NCBI GenBank assembly: GCA_024760545.1
Contig: CP060501.1
Location: 2,269,501 to 2,333,500, forward strand
Length of the DNA: 64,000 bases
Origin: Nitrospira sp.
Lineage (GTDB): Bacteria; Nitrospirota; Nitrospiria; Nitrospirales; Nitrospiraceae
Direction of reading: 5' to 3'
Position numbers and translations under genes: made by a program. The notes below the pieces were generated by a model. That model made no database searches, was not told the origin of the DNA, and saw only the letters and a list, made by a program, of their open reading frames with translations. Each line of letters begins with the position of its first letter. Within the stretch, counting starts at the first letter, position 1. Below, in pieces: positions 18,522-27,780 of the stretch.

Positions 18522-19499
18522 ATGATGAACATGTTCATATGGGCGATCGTCCTTCTCCTGGGCTTTCTGCTGATTGGATTAGTACTGTACCTGCTCTTTC
18601 CCCGCAAATATCAGTCTGCCGATTCTGTCGCCAATTCCTATGATGACTGGACGAATGACGGCATTCTAGAGTTCTACTGGGGCGAACATGTACATCTGGG
18701 ACACTATGGCTCTCCCCCGCGCAAAAAGGATTTTCTCAAAGCCAAGTCAGACTTTGTGCATGAAATGGTGCATTGGGGTGGGTTAGACAAGCTTCCTTCC
18801 GGTACGACAGTGTTAGATGTGGGCTGTGGCATTGGCGGCAGCAGTCGTATTCTCGCGCGAGATTATGGCTTTGTGGTCACAGGAATCACCATCAGCCCTC
18901 AGCAAGTCAGACGTGCTCAAGAACTGACTTCCCCAGAGGTGAATGCGCACTTTCAGATTGATGATGCGCTGGCACTTTCGTTCCCCGATGCCAGTTTTGA
19001 TGTGGTCTGGTCGGTCGAGGCAGGACCCCACATGCCGGATAAGGCACAATTTGCTCGAGAGCTCTTGCGCGTGCTGAAACCGGGTGGAATTCTGCTTGTT
19101 GCCGATTGGAATCAGCGAGACGATCGCCAGGTTCCATTCAATTTTTGGGAAAGGCCAGTGATGCGGCAACTGCTGGATCAGTGGTCTCATCCAGCGTTTT
19201 CCAGCATTGAAGAGTTCTCAGAATTACTGGAGGCCACCGGACTGGTGGCGGGTAAAGTCACCACAGCAGATTGGACTGCCGAAACCTTACCCTCCTGGCT
19301 CGATTCCATCTGGCAGGGAATTGTCCGTCCAGCAGGGATTGTTCGGTTTGGCATGATCGGGTTGTTTAAATCATTGCGAGAAGTGCCCACGTTCCTGTTA
19401 ATGCGTCTGGCATTTGGGGCAGGGCTGTGTCGCTTTGGCATGTTTCGGGCAGTGCGTGCCAATGTCCCTACGCTTGAAGATTGGCGAGTATCGCAATGA
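18522..19499 (+). CDS. MPBQ/MSBQ-type quinol methyltransferase (cyanobacteria-like)
   Basis: About 325 residues; starts possible at ATG 18522, 18525 or 18531, none with a purine-rich ribosome-binding site. One N-terminal transmembrane helix, then a SAM methyltransferase: motif I VLDVGCGIGGSSRI, then GITISPQQV, WSVEAGPHMPDK and KPGGILLVADWNQRDD. From memory these are nearly identical to cyanobacterial 2-methyl-6-phytyl/solanyl-benzoquinol methyltransferase (Slr0418 type), which methylates tocopherol and plastoquinone precursors. No other gene of those pathways is nearby. The closeness suggests horizontal acquisition; the substrate here is unknown and could be another quinone or lipid. Confidence 0.85.
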   Translation: MMNMFIWAIVLLLGFLLIGLVLYLLFPRKYQSADSVANSYDDWTNDGILEFYWGEHVHLGHYGSPPRKKDFLKAKSDFVHEMVHWGGLDKLPSGTTVLDVGCGIGGSSRILARDYGFVVTGITISPQQVRRAQELTSPEVNAHFQIDDALALSFPDASFDVVWSVEAGPHMPDKAQFARELLRVLKPGGILLVADWNQRDDRQVPFNFWERPVMRQLLDQWSHPAFSSIEEFSELLEATGLVAGKVTTADWTAETLPSWLDSIWQGIVRPAGIVRFGMIGLFKSLREVPTFLLMRLAFGAGLCRFGMFRAVRANVPTLEDWRVSQ

Positions 19500-19947
19500 A
19501 ATTTTGGATGATCATAACAAGATCACAAAGTTCCCTAAAATCTTTCCAAACTCGAGAATCGGTGCTACCCACAAGGACCGAAGACTCAAGCTAAATACAC
19601 AGACTCGCTCACCCTACAAGAGTGCGCGTCACACAATAGATACACTCTATGCATGCGAGAATAACTACCGTTTTCTCAACCCTAACGATGTCATTGAGAT
19701 TGATGAAACCGAGGATGCTCAAGACAAGCGAATCATAATTCACATAACGAATAGGAGGCTGGAATCCGGGGGAAGCCTCCTTATGCAATATAAGGCTGAC
19801 CTTATAGCTAGACACAACACTGAACTCCAAATTGGGCGTAAGCTTAGTCCAGCTGGTACCATGACGGTTTTGGAGTTCAAACAAATTTATGACTGGCAGA
19901 TAAATGACGTTTCCAACATTCCGTCATCTAGCAAGAAGGATGAATAG
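19462..19947 (+). CDS. Hypothetical protein, AT-rich, overlapping the methyltransferase end
   Basis: 161 residues from ATG 19462 in another frame than the methyltransferase, overlapping its last 38 bases. The segment after 19500 is clearly AT-richer than the surroundings, and the product is charged with plausible composition (for example NPNDVIEIDETEDAQDKR). No domain recognised, no clear ribosome-binding site. It may be the 3' part of a foreign gene joined to the methyltransferase gene. Confidence 0.35.
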   Translation: MSLRLKIGEYRNEILDDHNKITKFPKIFPNSRIGATHKDRRLKLNTQTRSPYKSARHTIDTLYACENNYRFLNPNDVIEIDETEDAQDKRIIIHITNRRLESGGSLLMQYKADLIARHNTELQIGRKLSPAGTMTVLEFKQIYDWQINDVSNIPSSSKKDE

Positions 19948-20067
19948 GATACGCGGGACAGGTCTGCCCCATTGACTCCATTTATGGCAGAAAGAGATGA
20001 GCGTTTGGTGAGCAACGGGGAATCTAGATCGGCTCTGCCAAAGCATCCGGAACGAACTCACTGCATT

Positions 20068-22650
20068 TCACGTCTCCAGTGAACTGGCGAAGGCGGCTCG
20101 GATCGTGCGTCCTTCCCGTTCACGGAATGCCACGGCAATACGGAGTTGTTCCAAGTACTGGTCGAGTATTTTCCCGCCCAGGTCGATCTTGCGAGCGGTG
20201 AAGAACTCGCGCACATCCTGTTCGAGGTCCGGTGTGGCAAGCCCGATGATTCCCGAACACATCCGCCTGAGACCTTGTTTCGGGTACAGCCGGTCCATGT
20301 GATCCCAGTTGGCTTTCACAAAATCCCAGGCGACCTCACGACCATACACGTTCATCATGAGAGCCCCGACGACGAACGGCGCATCTTGGGTCCGGATCTC
20401 GCCGTTGATCGTACGGGCCAGCGTGCGCGCAAGTAATTCCTTGTGTCGAAACGAGGCCAACGAAAACAGATACCGCCGTTCTTCCTGCGGGGTAGACGCC
20501 GATCGATAGAGTTCTACGAATTCATCGTACCGTGCTTCGTCTCCGGTATGAGCCAGAATGGCGACGAGCGCGGGCACGACATTTGAGTCGGTGCTGGCCG
20601 GATCTTTGCGGTACCGCTGATACCGTTCTGTCGCTTGGCGTTGCGTCGCAAGATCATTGCCCATCTTGCCGAGCGCGCCGAGTAGATCCCCCCGCAATTG
20701 CCGGAGGAGATCCGATTCTTTCGGCTGCGGATCCCATCCGAGATCTTTCACAGCCGCCCCCACGCGCTCGCGAACGAAGGCTTCCAATGTTGCGCGATCC
20801 TCTGAAGTGATGAGCCTGTTCAAATAGGAAAACGAATCCAGCAACACGGTCCACACGTTCTTGTCTCGTTCACCCTTAAAATGCGCGGTGAGCTCGAGAT
20901 ACTCGGATAGCGGCATGACCCCGGCCTGTGTCGTGGCCCACGCATCACTGACAAGGGCGAACCGTTCTATAGCCGCCAGACGATCGAGCCCCTGATCGAG
21001 AAGTTGCTGCAGGAGCGGATCGCGGTGGCGGACCCGATAAAATCCATGCCCTCCTTCATTGACCAACACGGAAGTGACTCCGGCCGGTATGCCGATGCTC
21101 GTCTCCCGTTCTGTCAACAACACCCGTCGATGTTCCGTTCGTTCCCCGATGCTCAGTCGAATCTGGAGAGGGATCTGCCATATCTGCTCGGCAGACTGCC
21201 CTTGAGCTACGTACGTGAAGCGCTGTTGTGAAAGAAGCAGTTCTTGACCACGCATATCCACCGTCACCAAGGGAAAGCCTGGTTGGAAGATCCAGCCGTT
21301 CATCAGCTCGGGAACCGGCTGCTTGGCGACCGTGCCGAGTGCCGTCCAGAGGTCGTTCGTATCGGCATTGCCATAGGCATGGGTGCGAAGATACTGCCGC
21401 ACACCGTCCCGGAAGGCCGTGAAGCCGATATGTTGCTCCAGCATCCGAAGAACCGACGCACCTTTTTCATAGGTCAAAATGTCGAACATCGCATCGGCAT
21501 CCTTCGGCGCATGGACGGGATATTCGATCGGCCTCGTGCTATGCAGTCCATCGACGGAAAACGCGGCTGCGCGGGCGACGCTGAACGTCTCCCATCGTTT
21601 CCATTCCGGCCTCCACGCATCCACGGCCAGCATCTCCATGAACGTGGCGAAGGCTTCATTCAACCAGAGCCCGTTCCACCACGCCATTGTGACCAGATCA
21701 CCGAACCACATGTGGGCGTTCTCATGGGCCACCACGTCGGCCACGCGTTCGAGTTCGGCATGGGATCCGGTGCGTTGATCCACGAGGAGCGCCGTCTCAC
21801 GGAACGTGATGGCGCCAAAATTCTCCATTGCCCCGGACGCAAAATCCGGGATGGCGACCAAATCCAGTTTGTCGCTCGGATAGGGGATGCCGTAGTAATC
21901 TTCGAAAAATTTCAACGACGCAACGGCAATCTCATGCCCGAACGGCGTCAGCGGTTGCTTCCCCGGAACTGTCCAAAGCCGAAGGGGTACTTTTCCAACA
22001 AAGACGGGCTCTGTCGTTTCCATTTTCCCGACGATAAAGGCCGCCAGATACGTCGACATCTTGATGGTGTCGGCAAACCGTACCACCTTCTTATTGTTCT
22101 CAATCGATTCAGAGGTAACCGACGTGTTTGAGATGGCCGTGAGATGAGTGTCGACGACGAGCGTCGTCGCGAAGACCGCCTTAAAATCCGGTTCGTCCCA
22201 ACAGGGGAAAGCCCGGCGCGCATCTGTGGCTTCGAACTGCGTTGCAGCCAGAGTTTGGGTGGCTCCCGAAGCATCTTTGTACGTGCTGCGGTAAAACCCA
22301 CGGAGCTGATCGTTCAGCTTCCCATGAAAGGAAAGAAACAGCCGCCATTCACCCGGCGTGACAGGCTGCCTGACAGAGAACCGGGCACGTTGCGTCGACG
22401 GTTCCAAATCGATGGAGGCCTCGAATCGCCGACCGTTCGAACCTTCAACCACAGCCGACGTAATGACGAGATCGACGGCATTCAATAGGATGGTCTGGGT
22501 CGTCTGGCTGACTGAGACCGCGACAGTCGCCTGGCCTTGAAATGTCCCCGTCGTGAGATCGGGTTCAAGCCGCAAGTCATAGCGAGCGGGAATAACATGC
22601 CGTGGGAGTCGATAGGGATTACTGCTGCCTGGAATATCGTCAAGATTCAT
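20068..22650 (-). CDS. pepN: M1-family aminopeptidase (PepN-like)
   Basis: 860 residues from ATG 22650, chosen for AGGTGAAGAG immediately upstream. Zinc site H309-E310-x2-H313-x18-E332 (HENAH...NEAF), exopeptidase motif GAMEN upstream, and the ERAP1-like C-terminal domain to the end. Releases N-terminal residues from peptides. The frame stays open upstream to 22827, into the end of rpiA, and that extension encodes a hydrophobic run (RFLLTLPIAYTFCVPSVSP) ending in Ala residues that could be a signal peptide; if used, the enzyme would be exported. Last gene of the pgi-rpiA operon. Confidence 0.94.
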   Translation of the reverse strand: MNLDDIPGSSNPYRLPRHVIPARYDLRLEPDLTTGTFQGQATVAVSVSQTTQTILLNAVDLVITSAVVEGSNGRRFEASIDLEPSTQRARFSVRQPVTPGEWRLFLSFHGKLNDQLRGFYRSTYKDASGATQTLAATQFEATDARRAFPCWDEPDFKAVFATTLVVDTHLTAISNTSVTSESIENNKKVVRFADTIKMSTYLAAFIVGKMETTEPVFVGKVPLRLWTVPGKQPLTPFGHEIAVASLKFFEDYYGIPYPSDKLDLVAIPDFASGAMENFGAITFRETALLVDQRTGSHAELERVADVVAHENAHMWFGDLVTMAWWNGLWLNEAFATFMEMLAVDAWRPEWKRWETFSVARAAAFSVDGLHSTRPIEYPVHAPKDADAMFDILTYEKGASVLRMLEQHIGFTAFRDGVRQYLRTHAYGNADTNDLWTALGTVAKQPVPELMNGWIFQPGFPLVTVDMRGQELLLSQQRFTYVAQGQSAEQIWQIPLQIRLSIGERTEHRRVLLTERETSIGIPAGVTSVLVNEGGHGFYRVRHRDPLLQQLLDQGLDRLAAIERFALVSDAWATTQAGVMPLSEYLELTAHFKGERDKNVWTVLLDSFSYLNRLITSEDRATLEAFVRERVGAAVKDLGWDPQPKESDLLRQLRGDLLGALGKMGNDLATQRQATERYQRYRKDPASTDSNVVPALVAILAHTGDEARYDEFVELYRSASTPQEERRYLFSLASFRHKELLARTLARTINGEIRTQDAPFVVGALMMNVYGREVAWDFVKANWDHMDRLYPKQGLRRMCSGIIGLATPDLEQDVREFFTARKIDLGGKILDQYLEQLRIAVAFREREGRTIRAAFASSLET

Positions 22651-22795
22651 CTCTTCACCTTTCGGCCTGATCGCCGTTGCTGCGGCGCTGGGCGACACTG
22701 ATGGAACGCAGAACGTATACGCTATTGGAAGGGTCAGAAGGAAGCGGGCCTGTCGAAGAAAATCCAGCAGTATCTCTCGCCTGTTGATTGAATCG

Positions 22796-23494
22796 TCACC
22801 TCCGAGTGGCATAAAGAGTCTGGACACCTTGCGGTGTGCCGACGATCAAGACGTCAGTCCGGCAGACGAAGAGACCGGTTTCCACAACGCCGGGAATCAG
22901 GTTGAGTGCGATCTCCAGGTCTCCTGGCCGATCGATGCGATCCATATGGACGTCGACAATAAGGTTGCCGGACTCGGTTCTAAACGGAACTCCGTTTCGT
23001 TCCCTCAGGATCACACGACTTTTTGTGAGCGATTCGATTTCGCGCGCGGTACTTCCCCAGCCGAAGGCAATGACCTCGATGGGCAAGGGGAAAGACCCTC
23101 CCAGCACCGGGACTTGCTTGGTGTGGTCGACCATGACAATGAATTGTTTCGCCGATGCCGCCACAATCTTTTCTTTCAGGAGGGCCCCGCCGCCGCCCTT
23201 GATGAGATTGAAAATTGGATCCACCTGATCGGCGCCGTCGATGGCAACGTCAATGTCCCATCGGTCTTCTGTATCAATGAGGGGAATGCCGGCCTTTCTG
23301 GCCAGTGCAGCGGTTTCTTGGGAGGTCGGCACTCCTCGCAGCTTCATACCGGCACGGACGTGTGCGCCGAGTGCGATCAGCATGTGTTTTGCGGTCGATC
23401 CTGTCCCTAGGCCGACAATCATCCCGTCGCGAACGAATTCCACCGCTTTTATCGCAGCGGCCTTTTTAAGACTGTCTAGATCTTCGGAGGTCAT
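22796..23494 (-). CDS. rpiA: Ribose-5-phosphate isomerase A
   Basis: 232 residues, full length. Motifs GLGTGSTAKHML, DGADQVDP and KGGGGALLKEKIVA hold the phosphate-binding and catalytic residues. Interconverts ribose 5-phosphate and ribulose 5-phosphate in the non-oxidative pentose phosphate pathway. Its ATG overlaps the glk stop (ATGA), part of a tightly coupled operon. Confidence 0.97.
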   Translation of the reverse strand: MTSEDLDSLKKAAAIKAVEFVRDGMIVGLGTGSTAKHMLIALGAHVRAGMKLRGVPTSQETAALARKAGIPLIDTEDRWDIDVAIDGADQVDPIFNLIKGGGGALLKEKIVAASAKQFIVMVDHTKQVPVLGGSFPLPIEVIAFGWGSTAREIESLTKSRVILRERNGVPFRTESGNLIVDVHMDRIDRPGDLEIALNLIPGVVETGLFVCRTDVLIVGTPQGVQTLYATRR

Positions 23495-24561
23495 GACGCG
23501 GACGGGAGGGAAAGGGCGGCCGCGACGGAGGCCGCACCGATGAGGGCTGTTTGTTGGTTCATGATCACTTTTACGGGCATCTGACCCATCAGACGTTTGT
23601 ACCGACCTTTATTGATGAATGCCTTCATGAACGTCCCATCTTGAAGCTTCTTGATGAGCTTGGGAGCGATCCCGCCGCCCACATACACGCCATCGAGCGA
23701 GAGCGCCTTCAAGGCGAGATTCCCGGCTTCGGCGCCATAAATCGACGCGAACAGATCCAACGCTTGCTTGGCGATTTCGGCTTGTCCCTGCAATCCTGCT
23801 TGGGCAATCTCCGCGGCCGGATTCCCGGCTTTAATCTTTTCTGCGAGCCAGGTCGGCTCGTTCTTTTTGGTATCGCGTAGAAACTCATAGATCGCGTGAA
23901 GACCGGGACCGGACAGAATCCGCTCATAGCTCACGTGGAGATACTGGCTCCGGAGATAGCGAAGGAGTTCGATCTCTTGATCGTTGTTCGGCGCAAAGTC
24001 CGTATGACCTCCCTCGGATGGCATCGGACGATAGGTTTTGCCGTCCCAGAACAGGATCCCTTCACCCAGTCCGGTACCGGCAGCAATGAGCGCCAACGCC
24101 TGCCGTTTGGCCGGTGGATTCCCCGCATTCAGCACTTCCAGCTCGTCGGAGCGCAGCCACAGAAGACCGTAGGCGGTGGATTCCAGATCATTGAGCAACT
24201 GCACGCGCGGAATGGTGAACTGTTTGGCGATGGTCCGGCCGTCAATCACCCAGGGGAGGTTCGTGGTTTGACAACGATTGTCGATCACCGGTCCCGCGAT
24301 GCCGAAGCAGGCTGCCGTCAACTGTACCGGTTCAGACGGAGCACTGCCGGCTTGCTCGCTGTGGTCCCCCTCTTCGGTTGTCGCCGATCCTAGAGGGGAC
24401 GGCGCTTTCGGCGGCGTGAGAAATTCTACGAGAATGTCTTCCAGGGATTGATAGTCACCACTGTGAAAACTTTCCAAGCGCAACGGTTCCACCCGCTCAG
24501 TGGTCCAGTCATAGAGCGCCAGGTTCGTCTTCGTCCCTCCGATATCCCCCGCAAGAATCAT
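23491..24561 (-). CDS. glk: Glucokinase
   Basis: 356 residues. N-terminal phosphate loop GDIGGTKTNLALYDW, AAGTGLGEGI, and PSEGGHTDFAP with the sugar-binding Glu and His, all typical of the Glk (non-ROK) family. Residues 52-75 form a low-complexity insertion (PKAPSPLGSATTEEGDHS). Overlaps pgl upstream and rpiA downstream by ATGA. In an autotroph it would serve storage-sugar or glycogen turnover. Confidence 0.95.
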   Translation of the reverse strand: MILAGDIGGTKTNLALYDWTTERVEPLRLESFHSGDYQSLEDILVEFLTPPKAPSPLGSATTEEGDHSEQAGSAPSEPVQLTAACFGIAGPVIDNRCQTTNLPWVIDGRTIAKQFTIPRVQLLNDLESTAYGLLWLRSDELEVLNAGNPPAKRQALALIAAGTGLGEGILFWDGKTYRPMPSEGGHTDFAPNNDQEIELLRYLRSQYLHVSYERILSGPGLHAIYEFLRDTKKNEPTWLAEKIKAGNPAAEIAQAGLQGQAEIAKQALDLFASIYGAEAGNLALKALSLDGVYVGGGIAPKLIKKLQDGTFMKAFINKGRYKRLMGQMPVKVIMNQQTALIGAASVAAALSLPSAS

Positions 24562-25331
24562 GTACCCTCTTTGTACGATCGCTTCGTGAGCTGTTTCGCA
24601 GCGGTTTGATCAAGCATCCATACGAGCCGGCCCGATTCAGGTGAAACCTTCGTTGCCGGCAGAGAACGATCTGCGTCGGATTCAGACTCGATGACCCGGC
24701 GGACCATTTCGGCCTTACCTGGACCGGTTACCAAGAACAGTACCACAGCGGCTCGATTCAGAACACCTAGGGTTAACGTCAGACGATGTCGAATACCTGT
24801 CGGGGCATGGCCGACCGTGACGATCTTGGATTGTTCCTGTAGGGCCTCTGTTCCAGGGAAGAGCGATGCGGTATGGCCGTCTTCGCCGAGACCGAGAAGG
24901 ATCACGTCTAGGCGTGGTGGCTCTGAAGCAGGACATTTCGTCAATTCTCGAAGCTGCCTCTCATACTCTTGCGCTGCGACCGTTGGGTCTTGGTATTCGC
25001 CCTTCATCCGATAGATATGATCGGAGTGAATGTTCAACGGCCGAAAGAGCTCAGCCTGGGCCATCCCAAAGTTACTCTCGGCATGTTCAGGCGGCGTGCA
25101 TCGTTCGTCTCCGAATAGGAAAAAGATTCGCGGCCAATTGAAGCGCGACTTCCACTCAGATTGGCATAAGGTTCTATAGAGGGCCTTCGGCGTCGATCCT
25201 CCCGAAAGCGCGACCAGACACCGACCGGTGCACTGAATCGCCTGTTCGCTGACGGACAGGATGAACGCGGCTGCTTCTTGCGCCCATTCCTGACCACTGC
25301 GCGAAACGTGAATTTCCGGGGTGACGGCCAT
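24558..25331 (-). CDS. pgl: 6-phosphogluconolactonase
   Basis: 257 residues from ATG 25331, one base after the pgi stop. DevB/Pgl motifs: ALSGGSTPKALYRTL, FLFGDERCTPPEH, and LLGLGEDGHTASLFPG. Hydrolyses 6-phosphogluconolactone in the oxidative pentose phosphate pathway. The longer frame to 25469 only reads through pgi sequence and is rejected. Glucose-6-phosphate dehydrogenase and 6-phosphogluconate dehydrogenase are not in the window. Confidence 0.95.
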   Translation of the reverse strand: MAVTPEIHVSRSGQEWAQEAAAFILSVSEQAIQCTGRCLVALSGGSTPKALYRTLCQSEWKSRFNWPRIFFLFGDERCTPPEHAESNFGMAQAELFRPLNIHSDHIYRMKGEYQDPTVAAQEYERQLRELTKCPASEPPRLDVILLGLGEDGHTASLFPGTEALQEQSKIVTVGHAPTGIRHRLTLTLGVLNRAAVVLFLVTGPGKAEMVRRVIESESDADRSLPATKVSPESGRLVWMLDQTAAKQLTKRSYKEGT

Positions 25332-25332
25332 G

Positions 25333-27003
25333 TCAACGCCGAGCACGTGTACGCCGCTTCTTCGCCGTCTTGAATGATGCCGTGACTCGATTGACCGTGG
25401 CGGCTTGGTCCGGCCCGAGTTGGACACGAACTGCGTGACGATGGTGCGCTCGAAGAGATTCCAGATCACCGGCTGCTTGCGCTTGCGCCAGCGTACCGAA
25501 CGAGAACGGCTTATCGGGAATCGTCATGTCCGGCATCATGCGATCCACGAATTCCAGAAAAACGCCCGAGGCGGGGCCGCCCTTGTGCAATTGTCCGGTG
25601 GAGTGGAGATAACGGGGTCCATATCCAAACGTCGTGGCAACCCGATGTCCTGACATGAGGACTTGGCGGAGGCGACGAACCGCTGTGTCGAACGAACGTG
25701 ACGGAGTGGTGTAGGCCAATACGGAAACATAGGCTCCCGGCTGCAGACGACTTGAAAGATCTTGTGCGATGTCCTTTGGAGGGATGCTTGCCTGTTCCGG
25801 AAGTCGTCCAGTCGATCGGAACGTTTCCAGGACCCGATTGGTGTTGTCCTTGCTCTCCTGAACATTCGGCTGATCGAAGGGATGGATGCCGAGAATGTGT
25901 CCGGCGACCGCAGTCGCAAACTCCCATCGAAAAAACTCGCCCCCTAAGTCGTAACGATCTTGGAGATCCAATTGGAGGACCGGATGTTGAGCTTTGAGCA
26001 ACTGTTGGACCGCTTGATCGAGGGCTTTGTTCTTTTCTCCTTTGAGCTTGAGATAGACGAAGAATCGGTCGGTTCCATACGCACCTTGTTTCAGGATCGG
26101 CTCCTGTGCAATGGGGATGAGACCGGTTCCTTCCTTCCCTGTGCTTTCGGCAAGGAGTTGTTCCACCCACAGACCAAACGTGGCGAGCGATGGCGAGGCG
26201 ATGATCGTCACCTTATCGCGCCCACTTTTCGCAAGACTCCCCATGGCCGCTCCCAAATACGCGCCGGGGTTTGTCTCAACGTCTTGCTGCTTTCGGCATC
26301 GCTCAGCCATATTGGCTGCCCTGTCCAAGAGCCGAGCGATATCGAGGCCCAGAAGTGCCGCGGGCACCAGTCCAAAGAGGGAGAGGACGGAATAGCGTCC
26401 ACCAATATCGGCAGGATTGGTAAAGATCTGGCCGAATCCGTGATCCTTTGCCAATTTCTCGAGGCCGGTGCTCGGATCCGTGATCGCGATAAACTGGCGC
26501 CCCCCATGATTGCCCTTCGCCTTTGATACCAATTGCCAAAAATGGCTGAATAGCGACATGACCTCGATCGTTCCGCCGGACTTGCTGGCAACGAGAAAAA
26601 GCGTTTTAGCGGGCGAAACGGACTTGGTCACTTGTCGAACCCAACCTGGAACGGTTGAGTCTAACACCCACAAACGAGGGGCACGCTTCTGCGATCCAAA
26701 CACAGTACGCAGTACTTCCGGCCCGAGGCTGCTTCCTCCCATGCCCAGCAGCACGACATCGTTGATCTTCATGTCCTTCGCCGACAAGACGCAGTGCTGC
26801 AGTTGAGCGAGCTGCTGTCGCATCTGCTCGTGAACCACCAGCCAACCGAGACGATCGCTGATCTCCTTGGGATCTTCCTTCCAGATTCGATGGTCCTTTG
26901 CCCATAACCGGTCAATGACCTGAGTCTGGCGAAGCGCATCCAGAGCGGGATTGATCACGGATTGAAACGATGGTGGAAGCGTGTCACTCAGGCGCATAGA
27001 CAT
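25333..27003 (-). CDS. pgi: Glucose-6-phosphate isomerase
   Basis: 556 residues. GMGGSSLGPEVLR and SKSGGTIEVMS form the phosphate-binding SIS fold; FSFGTLAQAQAAGDLESL near the C-terminus is the stretch seen in the isomerase half of transaldolase-isomerase fusion proteins rather than in E. coli Pgi. A Lys/Arg-rich tail ends the protein. First gene of the pgi-pgl-glk-rpiA-pepN cluster, so expression of the whole is probably driven from upstream of 27003. Confidence 0.93.
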   Translation of the reverse strand: MSMRLSDTLPPSFQSVINPALDALRQTQVIDRLWAKDHRIWKEDPKEISDRLGWLVVHEQMRQQLAQLQHCVLSAKDMKINDVVLLGMGGSSLGPEVLRTVFGSQKRAPRLWVLDSTVPGWVRQVTKSVSPAKTLFLVASKSGGTIEVMSLFSHFWQLVSKAKGNHGGRQFIAITDPSTGLEKLAKDHGFGQIFTNPADIGGRYSVLSLFGLVPAALLGLDIARLLDRAANMAERCRKQQDVETNPGAYLGAAMGSLAKSGRDKVTIIASPSLATFGLWVEQLLAESTGKEGTGLIPIAQEPILKQGAYGTDRFFVYLKLKGEKNKALDQAVQQLLKAQHPVLQLDLQDRYDLGGEFFRWEFATAVAGHILGIHPFDQPNVQESKDNTNRVLETFRSTGRLPEQASIPPKDIAQDLSSRLQPGAYVSVLAYTTPSRSFDTAVRRLRQVLMSGHRVATTFGYGPRYLHSTGQLHKGGPASGVFLEFVDRMMPDMTIPDKPFSFGTLAQAQAAGDLESLRAHHRHAVRVQLGPDQAATVNRVTASFKTAKKRRTRARR

Positions 27004-27110
27004 AGGCCTCCTTCTTCAAAGAAATCTCGGTGGTGGAGTCGGTGGGAAACTCTCTCGTATCTTATTGAGCCGGTAGAGAAAAGGCAACACAGACTCGATG
27101 CTGTGCTTTC

Positions 27111-27752
27111 CTATTTATCAGTTGGGCGACGAATGACCAAAGGCATACCGTCAACCATCGACCATGCCAAGGATTGTGCGTGATCGACTGAGATCGTCAG
27201 CTGGAGATGAGCAGCGGTCGCCGATAACTGGTCCGTTGGGACAGTGCCACTCCAATTTTTGAAGCTGCGCCACCACGATTTCCCAAGGAAGACGATTCCC
27301 TGAAGGAGATTGTCCTTGGCGGCCAAGGGTACCACGCTGACGGTGAGCCCGGGAGCAAACGCCAGCACGTAGTCGACCGGCATATCCGTGAGGGAGATGG
27401 GTTCCTGTTCGACGGCGGCACCGGGTTCGATCTTGCGCCTGACGACTTGAGGCCGCGCAACCAATCGATGGACGCCTTTGAGCTCCTCGCGTGACCCGGA
27501 AGACCACCGAACGATGGGCATCTGATGCAGCTCCATGCCGCGACTCTTGATGTGAATCGTACCTGCGACTAAGTCGATCAAGAGATATGTTTGGGGGCGG
27601 GCGGCCAGCTTGAGTTCTTCTTCGAGGACGCGCGTGGCTTCTTTTAGGCTGATTGGGTCATTGAAATTGAGGTTGGGAAAGGCTTCAAGGTCCTTTCCCC
27701 AACTTGGTACCGCAAAGGTCAAGAGAAGGAGGAGAATGGCGCAGAGGTTCAT
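27111..27752 (-). CDS. Secreted protein related to L,D-transpeptidase, catalytic motif absent
   Basis: 213 residues with a signal peptide (ILLLLLTFAVPSWG). The segment TYLLIDLVAGTIHIKSRG aligns with the start of the catalytic domain in the next gene (PYILVDTARNRLYVKRQ), but no HG...GC motif follows. It lies 28 bases downstream of an active-looking L,D-transpeptidase in the same direction. It is likely a catalytically dead paralogue or accessory envelope protein. Function inferred only from relation and context. Confidence 0.65.
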   Translation of the reverse strand: MNLCAILLLLLTFAVPSWGKDLEAFPNLNFNDPISLKEATRVLEEELKLAARPQTYLLIDLVAGTIHIKSRGMELHQMPIVRWSSGSREELKGVHRLVARPQVVRRKIEPGAAVEQEPISLTDMPVDYVLAFAPGLTVSVVPLAAKDNLLQGIVFLGKSWWRSFKNWSGTVPTDQLSATAAHLQLTISVDHAQSLAWSMVDGMPLVIRRPTDK

Positions 27753-27780
27753 GAGTGGTGTCTGCGCTCTCTTGAGGGGA

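Noticed and set aside
18525..18538. Palindrome ATGAACATGTTCAT at the methyltransferase start
   Set aside because: It lies in or at the coding start with repeated Met/Asn codons; likely coincidental.
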